A stretch of 43,814 bases of DNA from Bacillota bacterium (GTDB taxonomy: Bacteria > Bacillota > Clostridia > Oscillospirales > Acutalibacteraceae): assembly GCA_023417635.1 (NCBI GenBank), contig JAEZFF010000070.1, forward strand, positions 1 through 43,814, read 5' to 3'. The notes under the pieces are model-generated. The model made no database searches and was not told the DNA's origin. It saw only the letters and a program-made list of their open reading frames with translations. A program made the position numbers and the translations under genes. This document shows positions 1-8,020 of this stretch, piece after piece; within the stretch, counting starts at the first letter, position 1, and each line of letters opens with the position of its first letter.

Positions 1-106
1 TTTTAGCAGCAATTGGGGTATCAACAAAATGTAATGAAAAGTTTTTGTCAGATATATTTTCAATTTCATTACGTCTTATCTCAATAAACATGCAATAGTA
101 AGCCAT
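1..106 (-). CDS. Partial hypothetical protein running off the left edge
   Basis: An open frame starts at an ATG at 106 and continues without a stop to the window edge, giving 35 codons (MAYYCMFIEIRR... to ...VDTPIAAK). It lies 29 bp beyond the stop of the lipoprotein gene at 136-546 in the same direction, so it could be the next gene of the same operon. No clear ribosome-binding site precedes the ATG, and a second in-frame ATG lies five codons in. Composition is protein-like, but I recognise no family. It could be a chance frame in AT-rich DNA. Confidence 0.35.
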   Translation of the reverse strand, partial: MAYYCMFIEIRRNEIENISDKNFSLHFVDTPIAAK

Positions 107-135
107 GTTGCAAGTCTGTTGATCCGGGCGATTTC

Positions 136-546
136 TTATAATGTTAATTTCAACAGCTTGTTTCCCATTATCAATTGTTTTTTTACAATATTTTTGGGTG
201 TATATATTACCGATCCGCTATTCTCCTGAATAGTAGTATAATAAAGAATATTTTCTTTAAACCAATCATTTGTGTATTTTTTACTCTGGTTTATTATTAG
301 ATTCGGATTATTGTATGAAACTTCCACAATCGTGTGAATAAAATCATCTAAGCTTTGTCGTGAGCGAAATATCATATTATTATCTTTCAGTGGAATATTT
401 GCTTTATAACTATGAATGTCTATTATCACTCCATTTATTTTATATTCACACGATTTAGGCGGCTGAGAGACATTTGGGCCTGCATGGCAAGCTGCTAATA
501 ATGCGGTTAAAGTTATTGCCAAAGCTGTAAAAATCAACTTTTTCAT
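136..546 (-). CDS. Small lipoprotein of unknown function
   Basis: 136 residues. The N terminus is a lipoprotein signal: a Lys-Lys n-region, a hydrophobic stretch from about residue 4 to 18, and an LLAAC lipobox that would put the lipidated cysteine at residue 20. The mature part is polar and Asn/Ile/Tyr-rich, with no motif I recognise. The start is supported by an AGGAGG six bases upstream of the ATG. It is the most downstream complete gene of the AT-rich minus-strand group that begins at 3131. The product would sit on the outer face of the membrane. The open question is whether it shares a complex with the membrane proteins encoded upstream. Confidence 0.7.
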   Translation of the reverse strand: MKKLIFTALAITLTALLAACHAGPNVSQPPKSCEYKINGVIIDIHSYKANIPLKDNNMIFRSRQSLDDFIHTIVEVSYNNPNLIINQSKKYTNDWFKENILYYTTIQENSGSVIYTPKNIVKKQLIMGNKLLKLTL

Positions 547-723
547 TTTCGGCCTCCTTTTTCTGCCATTTACCGCACGTTAGAAGGATTTGATGCAAAA
601 TCCATGCTATTTTCTTGGCATCCTCAGTAATTGTTTTGCATGGCGTACTCCTTTTCTAATAGATATTAGAATCCATTAGGCAGGACCGTTACAAGTTCAC
701 TATACCATTGCAACATCTGAAAT

Positions 724-1257
724 TTACTTATTAAGCTGAATGCTATTCAAATTAACGAAACCGTTAAAATCGCTTTTTTTAATGTCATCGCAGTTGATAC
801 ATAAAAAATTAAGCTCAATATTTTTTGAGTTTCGGGTACCGCATCTATAAGAAAAGCTAATTTCATAGGTTTTTAAATGCGACGATTCATATGTATAAAA
901 TTGTAAATAAACATTTTGATTTCCAGAGCTTAATATAGAGTTTGGGCTTTTATCGAGATACTCTTCCACGTATTTTTTTATGTTACAGGCAATCTCAGCT
1001 TTTTTTCGACTGGTCGCGTTTTTGTCTAAATATCTTAGCCGACATAAAAATCCATTGTCAGTATCTATTTCACTGATTGCTATTTCATTACTATAATTGG
1101 ATTTTATTTCGCCTAACAGTGGTTCTGTAGTAATACGAGTGTATAAAGGAACCATATTGTGCTTTATAAACAAACAAATTAATAAGCCAAACAGCAGAGT
1201 TGCTATGTAAAAGGCTGCGGCTTGTATGTATTTGATATCAAGTTGTTTTTTATTCAT
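724..1257 (-). CDS. Membrane-anchored hypothetical protein
   Basis: 177 residues with one strong hydrophobic segment near residues 13-31 preceded by a lysine-containing n-region, so it is probably an N-in single-pass protein with a roughly 140-residue outer domain. The outer part has cysteines near residues 72, 90, 139, 152 and 155, including a CINC pair close to the C terminus that could bind a metal or form a disulphide. A GGAG lies seven bases before the ATG. It follows the 120-residue membrane protein by 21 bp in the same direction, consistent with co-transcription. No family recognised. Confidence 0.65.
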   Translation of the reverse strand: MNKKQLDIKYIQAAAFYIATLLFGLLICLFIKHNMVPLYTRITTEPLLGEIKSNYSNEIAISEIDTDNGFLCRLRYLDKNATSRKKAEIACNIKKYVEEYLDKSPNSILSSGNQNVYLQFYTYESSHLKTYEISFSYRCGTRNSKNIELNFLCINCDDIKKSDFNGFVNLNSIQLNK

Positions 1258-1278
1258 AATAATTCTCCAATTGCTCTA

Positions 1279-1641
1279 TTATATAAAAAACAAGCAAGAA
1301 TATAAAATTATACCACTGAATAATGATGCGCCATTAAATAGAATTGATAATTGCAATGCCTTTCTATGATTAAAATCACAAAGTATTCGCATTATAAATG
1401 CTTCTATTATTACGATTACTGCTTCCATGAAGGCGAGGCATACAATATACCATTGTGGACTTATAACATCTGATATTTGTACAAGAATAAGGTTACTGAT
1501 CGGATTTGTAAGCAGATTACACAGGAAAACAGAATACATCATTTCCTTTGACTTAAATAAAATAAACGCAAGCCCGCACTCCACCAAAGCCGTCAGGAAA
1601 AAGGAAGTTGAGAAAAAAAGCAAAAAGTATAACGTCGTCAT
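1279..1641 (-). CDS. Multi-pass small membrane protein, unknown
   Basis: 120 residues, very hydrophobic, with about four predicted membrane-spanning segments and short loops (hydrophobic runs near 4-28, 34-55, 60-85 and 97-119). Its ATG overlaps the stop codon of the upstream 73-residue gene by four bases (ATGA), the usual arrangement for translational coupling, so the two products are probably made together. Nothing in it identifies a function. It belongs to the same AT-rich operon as its neighbours. Confidence 0.65.
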   Translation of the reverse strand: MTTLYFLLFFSTSFFLTALVECGLAFILFKSKEMMYSVFLCNLLTNPISNLILVQISDVISPQWYIVCLAFMEAVIVIIEAFIMRILCDFNHRKALQLSILFNGASLFSGIILYSCLFFI

Positions 1642-1859
1642 TCTTTAAGGTCCTCACTTGTTTCCGACTTTTTTTCTCTTTTATCTGAACTGAATTGATT
1701 GTTTTTAATAAAATTGTTTCTTGTGTATTGCTTTTTAATCAGTATAATGGCTTTTATAAAGCAAAAGAGTACCAATATTACAAGCCAAATCGGAACTCCA
1801 ACAACTGAGGGAAAGATAGGCACTACATCAAAAAAACGACCTTTACGGCTTCTCTTCAA
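1638..1859 (-). CDS. Small single-pass membrane protein, unknown
   Basis: 73 residues with a basic N terminus (KRSRKGR), one membrane segment at about residues 17-42 and a charged, Lys/Glu/Ser-rich cytoplasmic tail. The start is a TTG at 1859 preceded by AGAAGGAAA about seven bases upstream. No ATG is available in frame. Its stop overlaps the start of the next gene by four bases. The long open frame on the opposite strand here is a shadow. Function unknown. Confidence 0.6.
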   Translation of the reverse strand: MKRSRKGRFFDVVPIFPSVVGVPIWLVILVLFCFIKAIILIKKQYTRNNFIKNNQFSSDKREKKSETSEDLKE

Positions 1860-1889
1860 CTATAATTTCCTTCTTTCCTTTATGCCATT

Positions 1890-3131
1890 TTATTTAGCAG
1901 TAATACAAATACCAGTAAACATATCTGCTTGTCTGCATAAATCCTCATAATTCATCGTAAAGAGTCCGCCCCAAGAAGAAATTTGTAACGTCGTTTTTTT
2001 TGAAATTTGATCCTCAATTATACCGATTATATTAACATTGTGTTTTGTAGTAGTATAGTGTTTGCCTTCCTTACTATTAATGCCTTCATTCAAAAAACCA
2101 ATTGTGAGGACAGTCGGAACATTGTCACCCTCTGTTTCTATGCATTTTGCGAAAGTCGGCAAAACAATATTACCAGATTGGTCCCATGTAGTCAGGCAGC
2201 TTTCTGTGTCAGTTTCATTCCAGTCCGTTAGTACGTCGCCATCCGTGTCAATTCCATTGCTGCGGGTAAGCTTACCGTTCAAATGAATATTTTTGAAGCC
2301 TGTTGCGGAAATAATGTCATAGCAGTTTGCACCGTTGCCCGGATACATATGGTTTATTACATCGTCAGCAAAGTTAGTAGTGTCATAAAACAATTCGCCG
2401 CCCGTACTGGTTGCTATAGTAAAATAAAGGGAACCTATTTCTGTATATGGATTAATTATACTAGTATTATTCTGTGCTTTACCGAGCAAGTCGGGCAGCT
2501 GATATGCAAAGTCAGAACAATATGTGCCTTTTTCATCAATATTAAAGCAGTATTTAGCCGCATTTTCTCTTAATGGTAAATTCAGGGTTGAATGATAGGC
2601 GGAATCAAGATATGTATAAGAATCAAGCATTTCCTTTGTCTGCGCTGGATTAACGTTATTCTCACTCCCCACAGAAATTTTCGCTACATTTCCGCTTGGG
2701 CTAACTACATAAAGTCTTGCGGATTTTGTCCTTGAGAAAATTGCTTTTGAGGCATTGTATATTCTGTCTTTTATCTCATGCAAGCCTGAACTGCTTCCCC
2801 ATGGACTATTTTTATAGTTGGCATAAATCACAAATATAACAGCAACAGCAGCAGCATTTTCCAAAGGCAAGTTTTCGTATTTACTAATTTTCATTTTTGA
2901 AATTTCTTTGGAAGTGCTTACTTTTGAATTGCTCAATTTGCCTGAAAGTTTAGAACACGTGGATGGAATACCTTTCTCAGCCCTCATAGACACAGCAATT
3001 TTTTCATGTTGCGACTGAATTGTGGCGGTCTGTTCCGGCTTAATACCCAAACTTGAAAACCACTTTTCCATAGCAGTTGACAGGAAAATCGACAGTACAC
3101 TTTTTAAAACACTCTTTTTCGACCTTGCCAT
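1890..3131 (-). CDS. Large secreted or surface-type protein with a calcium-binding-like loop
   Basis: 413 residues, first gene of the AT-rich operon, 83 bp downstream of a promoter at 3182-3210. There is no classical signal peptide. The N terminus is a basic, amphipathic stretch, and a short hydrophobic segment lies near residues 92-105, so it may be membrane-anchored with the long C-terminal part outside. Residues 295-306 read D-T-D-G-D-x-x-x-D-x-x-E, the spacing of thrombospondin type-3/EF-hand-like calcium loops common in secreted clostridial proteins. Near the C terminus a His (364) followed by a hydrophobic strand and then ISSWGG (384-389) resembles the end of papain-like or C39-like peptidase domains, with Cys270 as a possible partner. 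That reading is speculative. Upstream SD is weak. Confidence 0.6.
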   Translation of the reverse strand: MARSKKSVLKSVLSIFLSTAMEKWFSSLGIKPEQTATIQSQHEKIAVSMRAEKGIPSTCSKLSGKLSNSKVSTSKEISKMKISKYENLPLENAAAVAVIFVIYANYKNSPWGSSSGLHEIKDRIYNASKAIFSRTKSARLYVVSPSGNVAKISVGSENNVNPAQTKEMLDSYTYLDSAYHSTLNLPLRENAAKYCFNIDEKGTYCSDFAYQLPDLLGKAQNNTSIINPYTEIGSLYFTIATSTGGELFYDTTNFADDVINHMYPGNGANCYDIISATGFKNIHLNGKLTRSNGIDTDGDVLTDWNETDTESCLTTWDQSGNIVLPTFAKCIETEGDNVPTVLTIGFLNEGINSKEGKHYTTTKHNVNIIGIIEDQISKKTTLQISSWGGLFTMNYEDLCRQADMFTGICITAK

Positions 3132-3181
3132 TTTTGAAAATATCTCTCTAATTTCTCAATTATAATTCCTTATTTAAATAT

Positions 3182-3210
3182 AATATAGCGCGCCTATTTC
3201 CCAATGTCAA
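3182..3210 (-). promoter_or_regulatory. Sigma-A promoter of the AT-rich hypothetical operon
   Basis: On the minus strand TTGACA (3205-3210) is followed by a 17-bp spacer and TATATT (3182-3187). It points into the 413-residue gene that starts at 3131 and is the only strong promoter seen upstream of the five-gene group. Confidence 0.65.
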
Positions 3211-3323
3211 TCATTATTTGTTATTTTATGGTGCTACGACCATTACAGTAAACAAACGAATGCAGCTAGCGGGTCGTTCTCCAGACGAGAACCATGGGCA
3301 AGTCATTGTTTTCATATGGAGAA

Positions 3324-4001
3324 CTAAATGGCAATACTGCTCAAAGCAGAACGACTCAAGAAGTGGAGAAAATCCGCAAGACCACCGATGAGCTTGCCTG
3401 GTCGGAAGATTCCAGAGATTGGGGGCAGGAATACGACCGATAGCACGAGGGGATGACAGATTGTCACCCCCTCCACGCAAATACCGGCTATTTTGCACAG
3501 CATTTCATTCACCAAACAAATGTGGCAAAGCAACCCCAGCTCTCGCCACGGCTGGGAACCATACTGTCGAGTTCCCATTGAAAATTTACCACGCTTTTCA
3601 GCTTTTCTGCGTTTGCCTTTTTGGCGTAGAACGGTGACACTTGTGTTGGTGAGTTTGCCTGAATAAAGCCAGTTGTAAATGGTTTTGAAACTGGCAAGGC
3701 CCAATGTAACGGTGTTTGAGATTTGCTCTGGCGACCATGTTGCCAGCAACTTGTCTTCGATGATAGTGACCAAATCATCGGTGCATTTTCCCTTTGGGAC
3801 AGAGCTCTTACGGCGTGTTTCATATGCCGATTGTGCCGACTCGCCCACATAGCTGTTGCTGGTTGCGTTCAGGCAAATCTCACGGTCAATGCAGGAGCGA
3901 TGACGATGAAGCTTTTGAGCAATCTGCCGATGCGAATAGCCCAAGGATAATAATTCTTGGATCCGTCCTCGTTCGAACGTGGTAAGATAGTGGTAGCTCA
4001 C
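3324..4001 (-). pseudogene. IS30-family transposase relic (copy 1)
   Basis: The first ~145 residues are a clear IS30-type N terminus: the helix-turn-helix (residues about 5-45, FERGRIQELLSLGYSHRQIA), then the LLATWSPEQI and LRQKGKRRKA segments. At 3569-3575 the frame is lost. Comparison with the copy at 18001-18412 shows that 59 bp between two GGAACTC direct repeats is missing here, and the rest of the open frame is out-of-frame sequence ending at 3324. Most of the DDE catalytic domain is absent, so it cannot be active. It sits directly downstream of nagA, and no terminator for nagA is visible between them. About 230 bp further (3210-3490) is DNA I cannot assign. Confidence 0.85.
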
Positions 4002-4072
4002 AATGTTACCTCCGTTTGAATGTTGTATTTATCAACTCCATTCTACACGAAGATTCCGCTGTGGACTATTTT

Positions 4073-5230
4073 TTACCCTTTTACGGTGGCGCACTTCATT
4101 TTACAATCTATCATTTTGCCGTTTATGACCGTCAACCTGACATTCCAATTTTCATCCAATACAACAAAGTCGGCCTGTTTCCCAATGCGGATGCTGCCGA
4201 TTTCCTTTTCCGCACCGATTTCTTTTGCCGGGTTAATCGTCGCGGATTTAATTACCTGCCGCAACGGTATCCCCCACTGAATCAAGTTTTTAACTTCCTG
4301 TGGAATATTGGTGGTGGAACCAGCGATCGTGCCGTCTGCAAGGCGGGCCTGACCGTCTTTCACATAGACTCTTTGCCCACCCAGTTCGGATACACCATCC
4401 GGCATTCCAGCGGCGCGCATGGAGTCGCTGATAATCACAGTGCGATCTTCACCCAGCAGGCGAAAAGAAGTTCGCAAAACTGCCGGATGGATGTGGAACC
4501 CGTCGCAGATTATTTCTGCCTTTACCTGATCATCGTCAAAGACTGCGCCGACAGCACCTGGTTTGCGATGGTGCAGCCCGTTCATCGCATTGTATAAATG
4601 GGTTACATGGGTTATCCCATCTTGGAATGCTTCTTTCGTCTGATCATAGTCCGCTTCGGTATGCGCCAGTGAAACCCTGCAATACTTGCTCACATGGTTG
4701 ACAAATTCTCTGCCGCCTTCACACTCAGGTGCAATATCGATCAGCCTGACAATGCCCCCGCACTCGTCATACATACGCTTAAATTCCCGCCAATCGGGCT
4801 TGCGCACATATTCTTCCTTCTGCGCGCCCCTTCTGCTTGCGGAAATGTAGGGTCCTTCCATATTTATTCCACGGACAGATGCACCTTCTGGCGGGTTTGC
4901 AATGCAATTCTGAACGGTGGACAGTGCTGTTCTGATTTGTGGGAGAGAAACTGTCATGGTCGTCGGGCAAAAAGATGTAACGCCCTCAGCGGCAAGATGG
5001 CCTGCCATTTTTGCGATAGCTTCCCTTGTTCCATCGCAGGTATCGGCCCCTACGCAGCCATGAATATGAATATCAACGAAGCCAGGGGCAATCAGGAAGC
5101 CCCTCAGGTCGTAGCTGTCCTCCCCTTCGAGGTTCGGGGCGATTCGGTTAATCTTTCCGCCGCACACAGAAATATCGGCTCGTACGATATTAAAATCTTC
5201 ATCAAATATCTTCGCGTTTTTTAAGATCAT
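4073..5230 (-). CDS. nagA: N-acetylglucosamine-6-phosphate deacetylase
   Basis: 385 residues, normal length. This amidohydrolase removes acetate from GlcNAc-6-phosphate to give glucosamine-6-phosphate in the cytoplasm. Visible family landmarks are HIHG (55-58), NMEGPY with the metal-ligand Glu125, His190 (LAHTEAD), His211 in THLYNAMNGLHHRKPG, and the catalytic Asp269 (ISDSMRAAGM). It is the last gene of the murein-salvage operon, three bases after nagB, and together they complete the route from MurNAc-6-P to fructose-6-phosphate. The downstream side is bounded by an IS30 relic. Confidence 0.95.
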   Translation of the reverse strand: MILKNAKIFDEDFNIVRADISVCGGKINRIAPNLEGEDSYDLRGFLIAPGFVDIHIHGCVGADTCDGTREAIAKMAGHLAAEGVTSFCPTTMTVSLPQIRTALSTVQNCIANPPEGASVRGINMEGPYISASRRGAQKEEYVRKPDWREFKRMYDECGGIVRLIDIAPECEGGREFVNHVSKYCRVSLAHTEADYDQTKEAFQDGITHVTHLYNAMNGLHHRKPGAVGAVFDDDQVKAEIICDGFHIHPAVLRTSFRLLGEDRTVIISDSMRAAGMPDGVSELGGQRVYVKDGQARLADGTIAGSTTNIPQEVKNLIQWGIPLRQVIKSATINPAKEIGAEKEIGSIRIGKQADFVVLDENWNVRLTVINGKMIDCKMKCATVKG

Positions 5231-5233
5231 TGC

Positions 5234-5983
5234 TTATTCCTCTGTTGGATGTTTTTCATGGATTATTTTCATTGCATCGCTGTCCGCCACGACTGCCAAA
5301 TTAGGATGTAGCTGCAGGATTGACGCCGGGACTTCCGGCGTTACCGGGCCATACAACGCCCTTTCAAGAATTTCCGCTTTGTTTGCCCCATTGACAATCA
5401 GTAGAATCTTTTTTGCCTGCATTATCACTTTGATACCCATCGTTACAGCGTATTTCGGTACCTCATCAATGCTGTCAAAAAAACGGGAGTTGTCCGAAAT
5501 TGTCTTCTGTTTCAGGGTAACCTTATGTGTCATTTTGTTAAAGTTCTCATCGGGCTCATTGAATCCGATATGGCCGGTATTGCCCAACCCCAACAACTGT
5601 AAATCAATACCACCAAGGCTGGAAATCAGTTTGTCATACCGCACACATTCCGCATTAATATCTTCCGCAAGGCCATTCGGTACAAATGTCTTTTCAGGGC
5701 GAATATTGATATGACTGAAAAAGTTCTGTTTCATATAGTAATGATAGCTTTGCGGGTTTTCAGGCGATAATCCGCAGTATTCGTCCAGATTTACGCTGGT
5801 CACTTCGCTGAAATCCACGTCGCCCTTTTGGTACCAGTCAATTAGCTGGCTGTAAATTCCCAATGGCGTCGAACCGGTTGCAAGCCCCAAAATGCTGCGC
5901 GGAAACAAAATTACCTGCGCTGAAATGATGTTTGCCGCCTTGCGGCTCATTCCCTGATAATCTGATGCTTCAATAATTTTCAT
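5234..5983 (-). CDS. nagB: Glucosamine-6-phosphate deaminase
   Basis: 249 residues, the compact length typical of Gram-positive NagB. It converts glucosamine-6-phosphate to fructose-6-phosphate and ammonia. Motifs include LATGSTP (34-40, phosphate loop), NLDEY (65-69, with the ring-opening/isomerising Asp67) and LGLGNTGHIGFNEP (131-144, catalytic His138). It lies between the EIIA gene and nagA in the same direction with short gaps, so it is probably co-transcribed from the murP promoter. The C-terminal allosteric extension of the enterobacterial enzyme is missing, as expected for this group. Confidence 0.95.
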   Translation of the reverse strand: MKIIEASDYQGMSRKAANIISAQVILFPRSILGLATGSTPLGIYSQLIDWYQKGDVDFSEVTSVNLDEYCGLSPENPQSYHYYMKQNFFSHINIRPEKTFVPNGLAEDINAECVRYDKLISSLGGIDLQLLGLGNTGHIGFNEPDENFNKMTHKVTLKQKTISDNSRFFDSIDEVPKYAVTMGIKVIMQAKKILLIVNGANKAEILERALYGPVTPEVPASILQLHPNLAVVADSDAMKIIHEKHPTEE

Positions 5984-6024
5984 AATAACTGACCCTCATT
6001 TACAATGATCAAGCCAAGAGGCTT

Positions 6025-6504
6025 TTACAAAGAATATTTCATAATAGCGGTCTTACCTGCGTCGGCGCTACCGCCATATACTGTCAATTTTTTCACATGA
6101 TCCATATTGGTAATGATACAGGGTGTAACGACACGATAACCTGCCTGTTTTATTTGTTCAATGTCCATATCCATGAGCAAATCCCCTGTCAAAACGTGCT
6201 GACCCACTTTAACATGGCAGGTAAATCCTTGGCCTTTCAGCTGAACGGTATCCAGCCCCAGATGGATCAGAATTTCAAGGCCGTCGTCGCTTTCAATACA
6301 AATTGCATGCAGCGTATCGGCAATCTGAACAATCTTTCCGGATATTGGGGCAAGCACCCTGTGGTCGGAAGGTATTATTCCCACGCCGTTGCCCAGAATT
6401 TTTCCGGAAAATACATCATCCGGCACTTCTGTAATGGGAACAATTTTGCCCGTTTGCTGCGCAACCATTACTCTATCGGTTTTTTGTTTAGAAAACAGAG
6501 ACAT
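6025..6504 (-). CDS. PTS glucose-family EIIA protein
   Basis: 159 residues, a single EIIA domain of the glucose/glucoside family. The phosphorylated histidine is His81 in EILIHLGLDTV, with the supporting His66 in ADTLHAI. The hallmarks LAPISGKIVQI and HVLTGDLLMDMD are present. It would pass phosphate from HPr to the EIIB domain of MurP, which lacks its own EIIA, making it the natural partner for that transporter. Only five bases separate it from the HPr/EI chimera gene upstream. A Crr/PtsG-like role for other sugars is possible. Confidence 0.9.
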   Translation of the reverse strand: MSLFSKQKTDRVMVAQQTGKIVPITEVPDDVFSGKILGNGVGIIPSDHRVLAPISGKIVQIADTLHAICIESDDGLEILIHLGLDTVQLKGQGFTCHVKVGQHVLTGDLLMDMDIEQIKQAGYRVVTPCIITNMDHVKKLTVYGGSADAGKTAIMKYSL

Positions 6505-6509
6505 TTTAC

Positions 6510-6803
6510 TTAATCCTTTCCTGGTTCAGAATGAATTGCTTGCCGTAAAGCACTTTTCAGGCTCAGTACGGACGGTGGAACAACGGAAAATTCGTCGATA
6601 CCGAGCTTCTTCAGTACAGCGGGGTTGCGTTGATCGTACAGTTTCGATATTTTCCCATTCATCCGGTCGGTCGCCAGCGTATACTGTGTTAAATCATTTG
6701 TACCAATGCTGGAACTGCACTCCTTCGCGCATTTTACTAAAAGTCCCGCCGGACGTGCGTGCAGACCATCTGCGTCTTTTATCTGGTACATAAATTCTTG
6801 CAT
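6510..6803 (-). CDS. HPr-Enzyme I chimera with two internal deletions (possible pseudogene)
   Basis: 97 codons in one open frame from the ATG at 6803, chosen because it puts the HPr histidine at residue 15 as in true HPr and has AAAGG nine bases upstream. The frame is open further upstream to 6869 but without HPr likeness. Residues 1-31 are a good HPr start (GLHARPAGLLVKCAKE). Residues 32-65 jump into the PEP-binding region of Enzyme I (SIGTNDLTQYTLATDR and YDQRNPAVLK). Residues 66-90 are the Enzyme I C terminus (LGIDEFSVVPPSVL). The HPr Ser46 region, the EI histidine domain and the EI catalytic cysteine are all missing. A relic of a ptsH-ptsI pair is the simplest reading, but the frame is intact and placed inside an operon. 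Confidence 0.8.
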   Translation of the reverse strand: MQEFMYQIKDADGLHARPAGLLVKCAKECSSSIGTNDLTQYTLATDRMNGKISKLYDQRNPAVLKKLGIDEFSVVPPSVLSLKSALRQAIHSEPGKD

Positions 6804-6955
6804 TTCTATTTGCCTTTTTGCAAATTGTATTTTGAAAAAAGGAGGCGGAACGAATTTACCTCCCCTCACCGCGAAAGGTAAATTGAGAGAATATCAAAGC
6901 TTTTCGCCTTTATAAAGCTGCCGCATCAACGAGTTGGTACAAAACTTATTGTAGC

Positions 6956-8005
6956 TTATAGCATGAATTTGAATCCCATGCCCTCGGTAATGTAGTCAAG
7001 ATATGGAAGTGATTCCGGTCTAACCTGGCCGACAATATTCACTTTGCCCTCCGGCTGCAAATCTTTTCGGGCGATCTCCAATTCTCCCGAATACCTCAGG
7101 TAATCCTTGTTTCCCACTGATATGCTGCCCTTCTTTCTGGGGCTGCATGGCTCAACCGGGAACGGCCTGCCTTCGGAAGCATACTTTCTGGATTCCTGCG
7201 AACGAATCACATATTCGCTGGAATCCGGCCGGTCATGGTGAATGGCTTCCGCAATGAATTTGTATTCCGGCCTGACATCGGCTTTTAAGCTGATATAACC
7301 GTCCGACAGTTCTTTGATTTGGCGGTAGGCATCATTGCTGATGTCTACATCGCCCACCATGCAAATATCGGTGGAGCACAATTTGATCAGTTGAAGCATA
7401 TTGAGCAGTACATTTCCATTGCGCTGTTCTTCAACGGTAGGGAGCCCCATTTTCAGGGGCCCCCGCAGTGTTTTGTCTCCTGCTACAAACGCTATCGTTT
7501 TCATGCCAAGCGAATGCATCCGTTCATTTATTTTTTCAACTCTTAACAAAGACAAGCCTGTAAGCGGTTTGGGATAGAAATTATGGCATGCGCTAAATTT
7601 TGTAAAATCCGCATGCAGGCTTTGAAGTTCGGCAATCTGGCTGTCCTGGAGCGTACTGGCATTAAAGACCAAATGAAAGTCGTTCGAAAGCTCAACCATT
7701 TCCCGGCAAGTAAACCCATAGTCTACCCTGATATGTGAAATGGTAGTCTGCTTCAAATCGGAAATGCTATGGAATCCCATCTTCTTCAGGACCCGCGGGC
7801 CAATATCCACAACCAAAGAAACTCCGAATTCCTTGCATGCTTCCAGAAGGTTTTTGACTTCCCTGCCATAATTTTTCGTGTTTTCTTCCGGTATATGCAG
7901 GGAAGTAAACGCATATCTGATATTGGAACGATGTGCCTTTTCCAGAATTTCAGCGTTTTTCTGGATTCCTGTTCCCAAATACAATGAAACTCCAAAGTGA
8001 TTCAT
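6956..8005 (-). CDS. mupG: 6-phospho-N-acetylmuramidase, MupG family
   Basis: 349 residues with the DUF871/MupG layout: an N-terminal TIM-barrel part opening with GVSLYLG and containing TSLHIPEE and VVDIGPRVL, and a C-terminal small barrel. Known members hydrolyse MurNAc-6-phosphate-GlcNAc, imported by the PTS, to MurNAc-6-phosphate and GlcNAc in the cytoplasm. It sits 15 bp after murP, the same pairing as in Staphylococcus and Bacillus, which strongly supports this role. About 150 bp with no gene signal separate it from the HPr/EI chimera. Older annotations call it an outer surface protein; that name is not informative. Confidence 0.9.
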   Translation of the reverse strand: MNHFGVSLYLGTGIQKNAEILEKAHRSNIRYAFTSLHIPEENTKNYGREVKNLLEACKEFGVSLVVDIGPRVLKKMGFHSISDLKQTTISHIRVDYGFTCREMVELSNDFHLVFNASTLQDSQIAELQSLHADFTKFSACHNFYPKPLTGLSLLRVEKINERMHSLGMKTIAFVAGDKTLRGPLKMGLPTVEEQRNGNVLLNMLQLIKLCSTDICMVGDVDISNDAYRQIKELSDGYISLKADVRPEYKFIAEAIHHDRPDSSEYVIRSQESRKYASEGRPFPVEPCSPRKKGSISVGNKDYLRYSGELEIARKDLQPEGKVNIVGQVRPESLPYLDYITEGMGFKFML

Positions 8006-8020
8006 AACATCATACTCCGT

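Noticed and set aside
1699..1950. 83-codon plus-strand frame opposite the small membrane proteins
   Set aside because: It lies across two coupled minus-strand genes, has no SD, and its hydrophobic character is explained by the complementary codons.
3226..3498. 90-codon minus-strand frame beyond the IS30 relic
   Set aside because: It overlaps the out-of-frame tail of the relic and has no recognisable domain or SD. It is treated as unassigned debris.
4016..5224. Long plus-strand frames opposite nagA
   Set aside because: They are complementary shadows of a complete, motif-bearing nagA.
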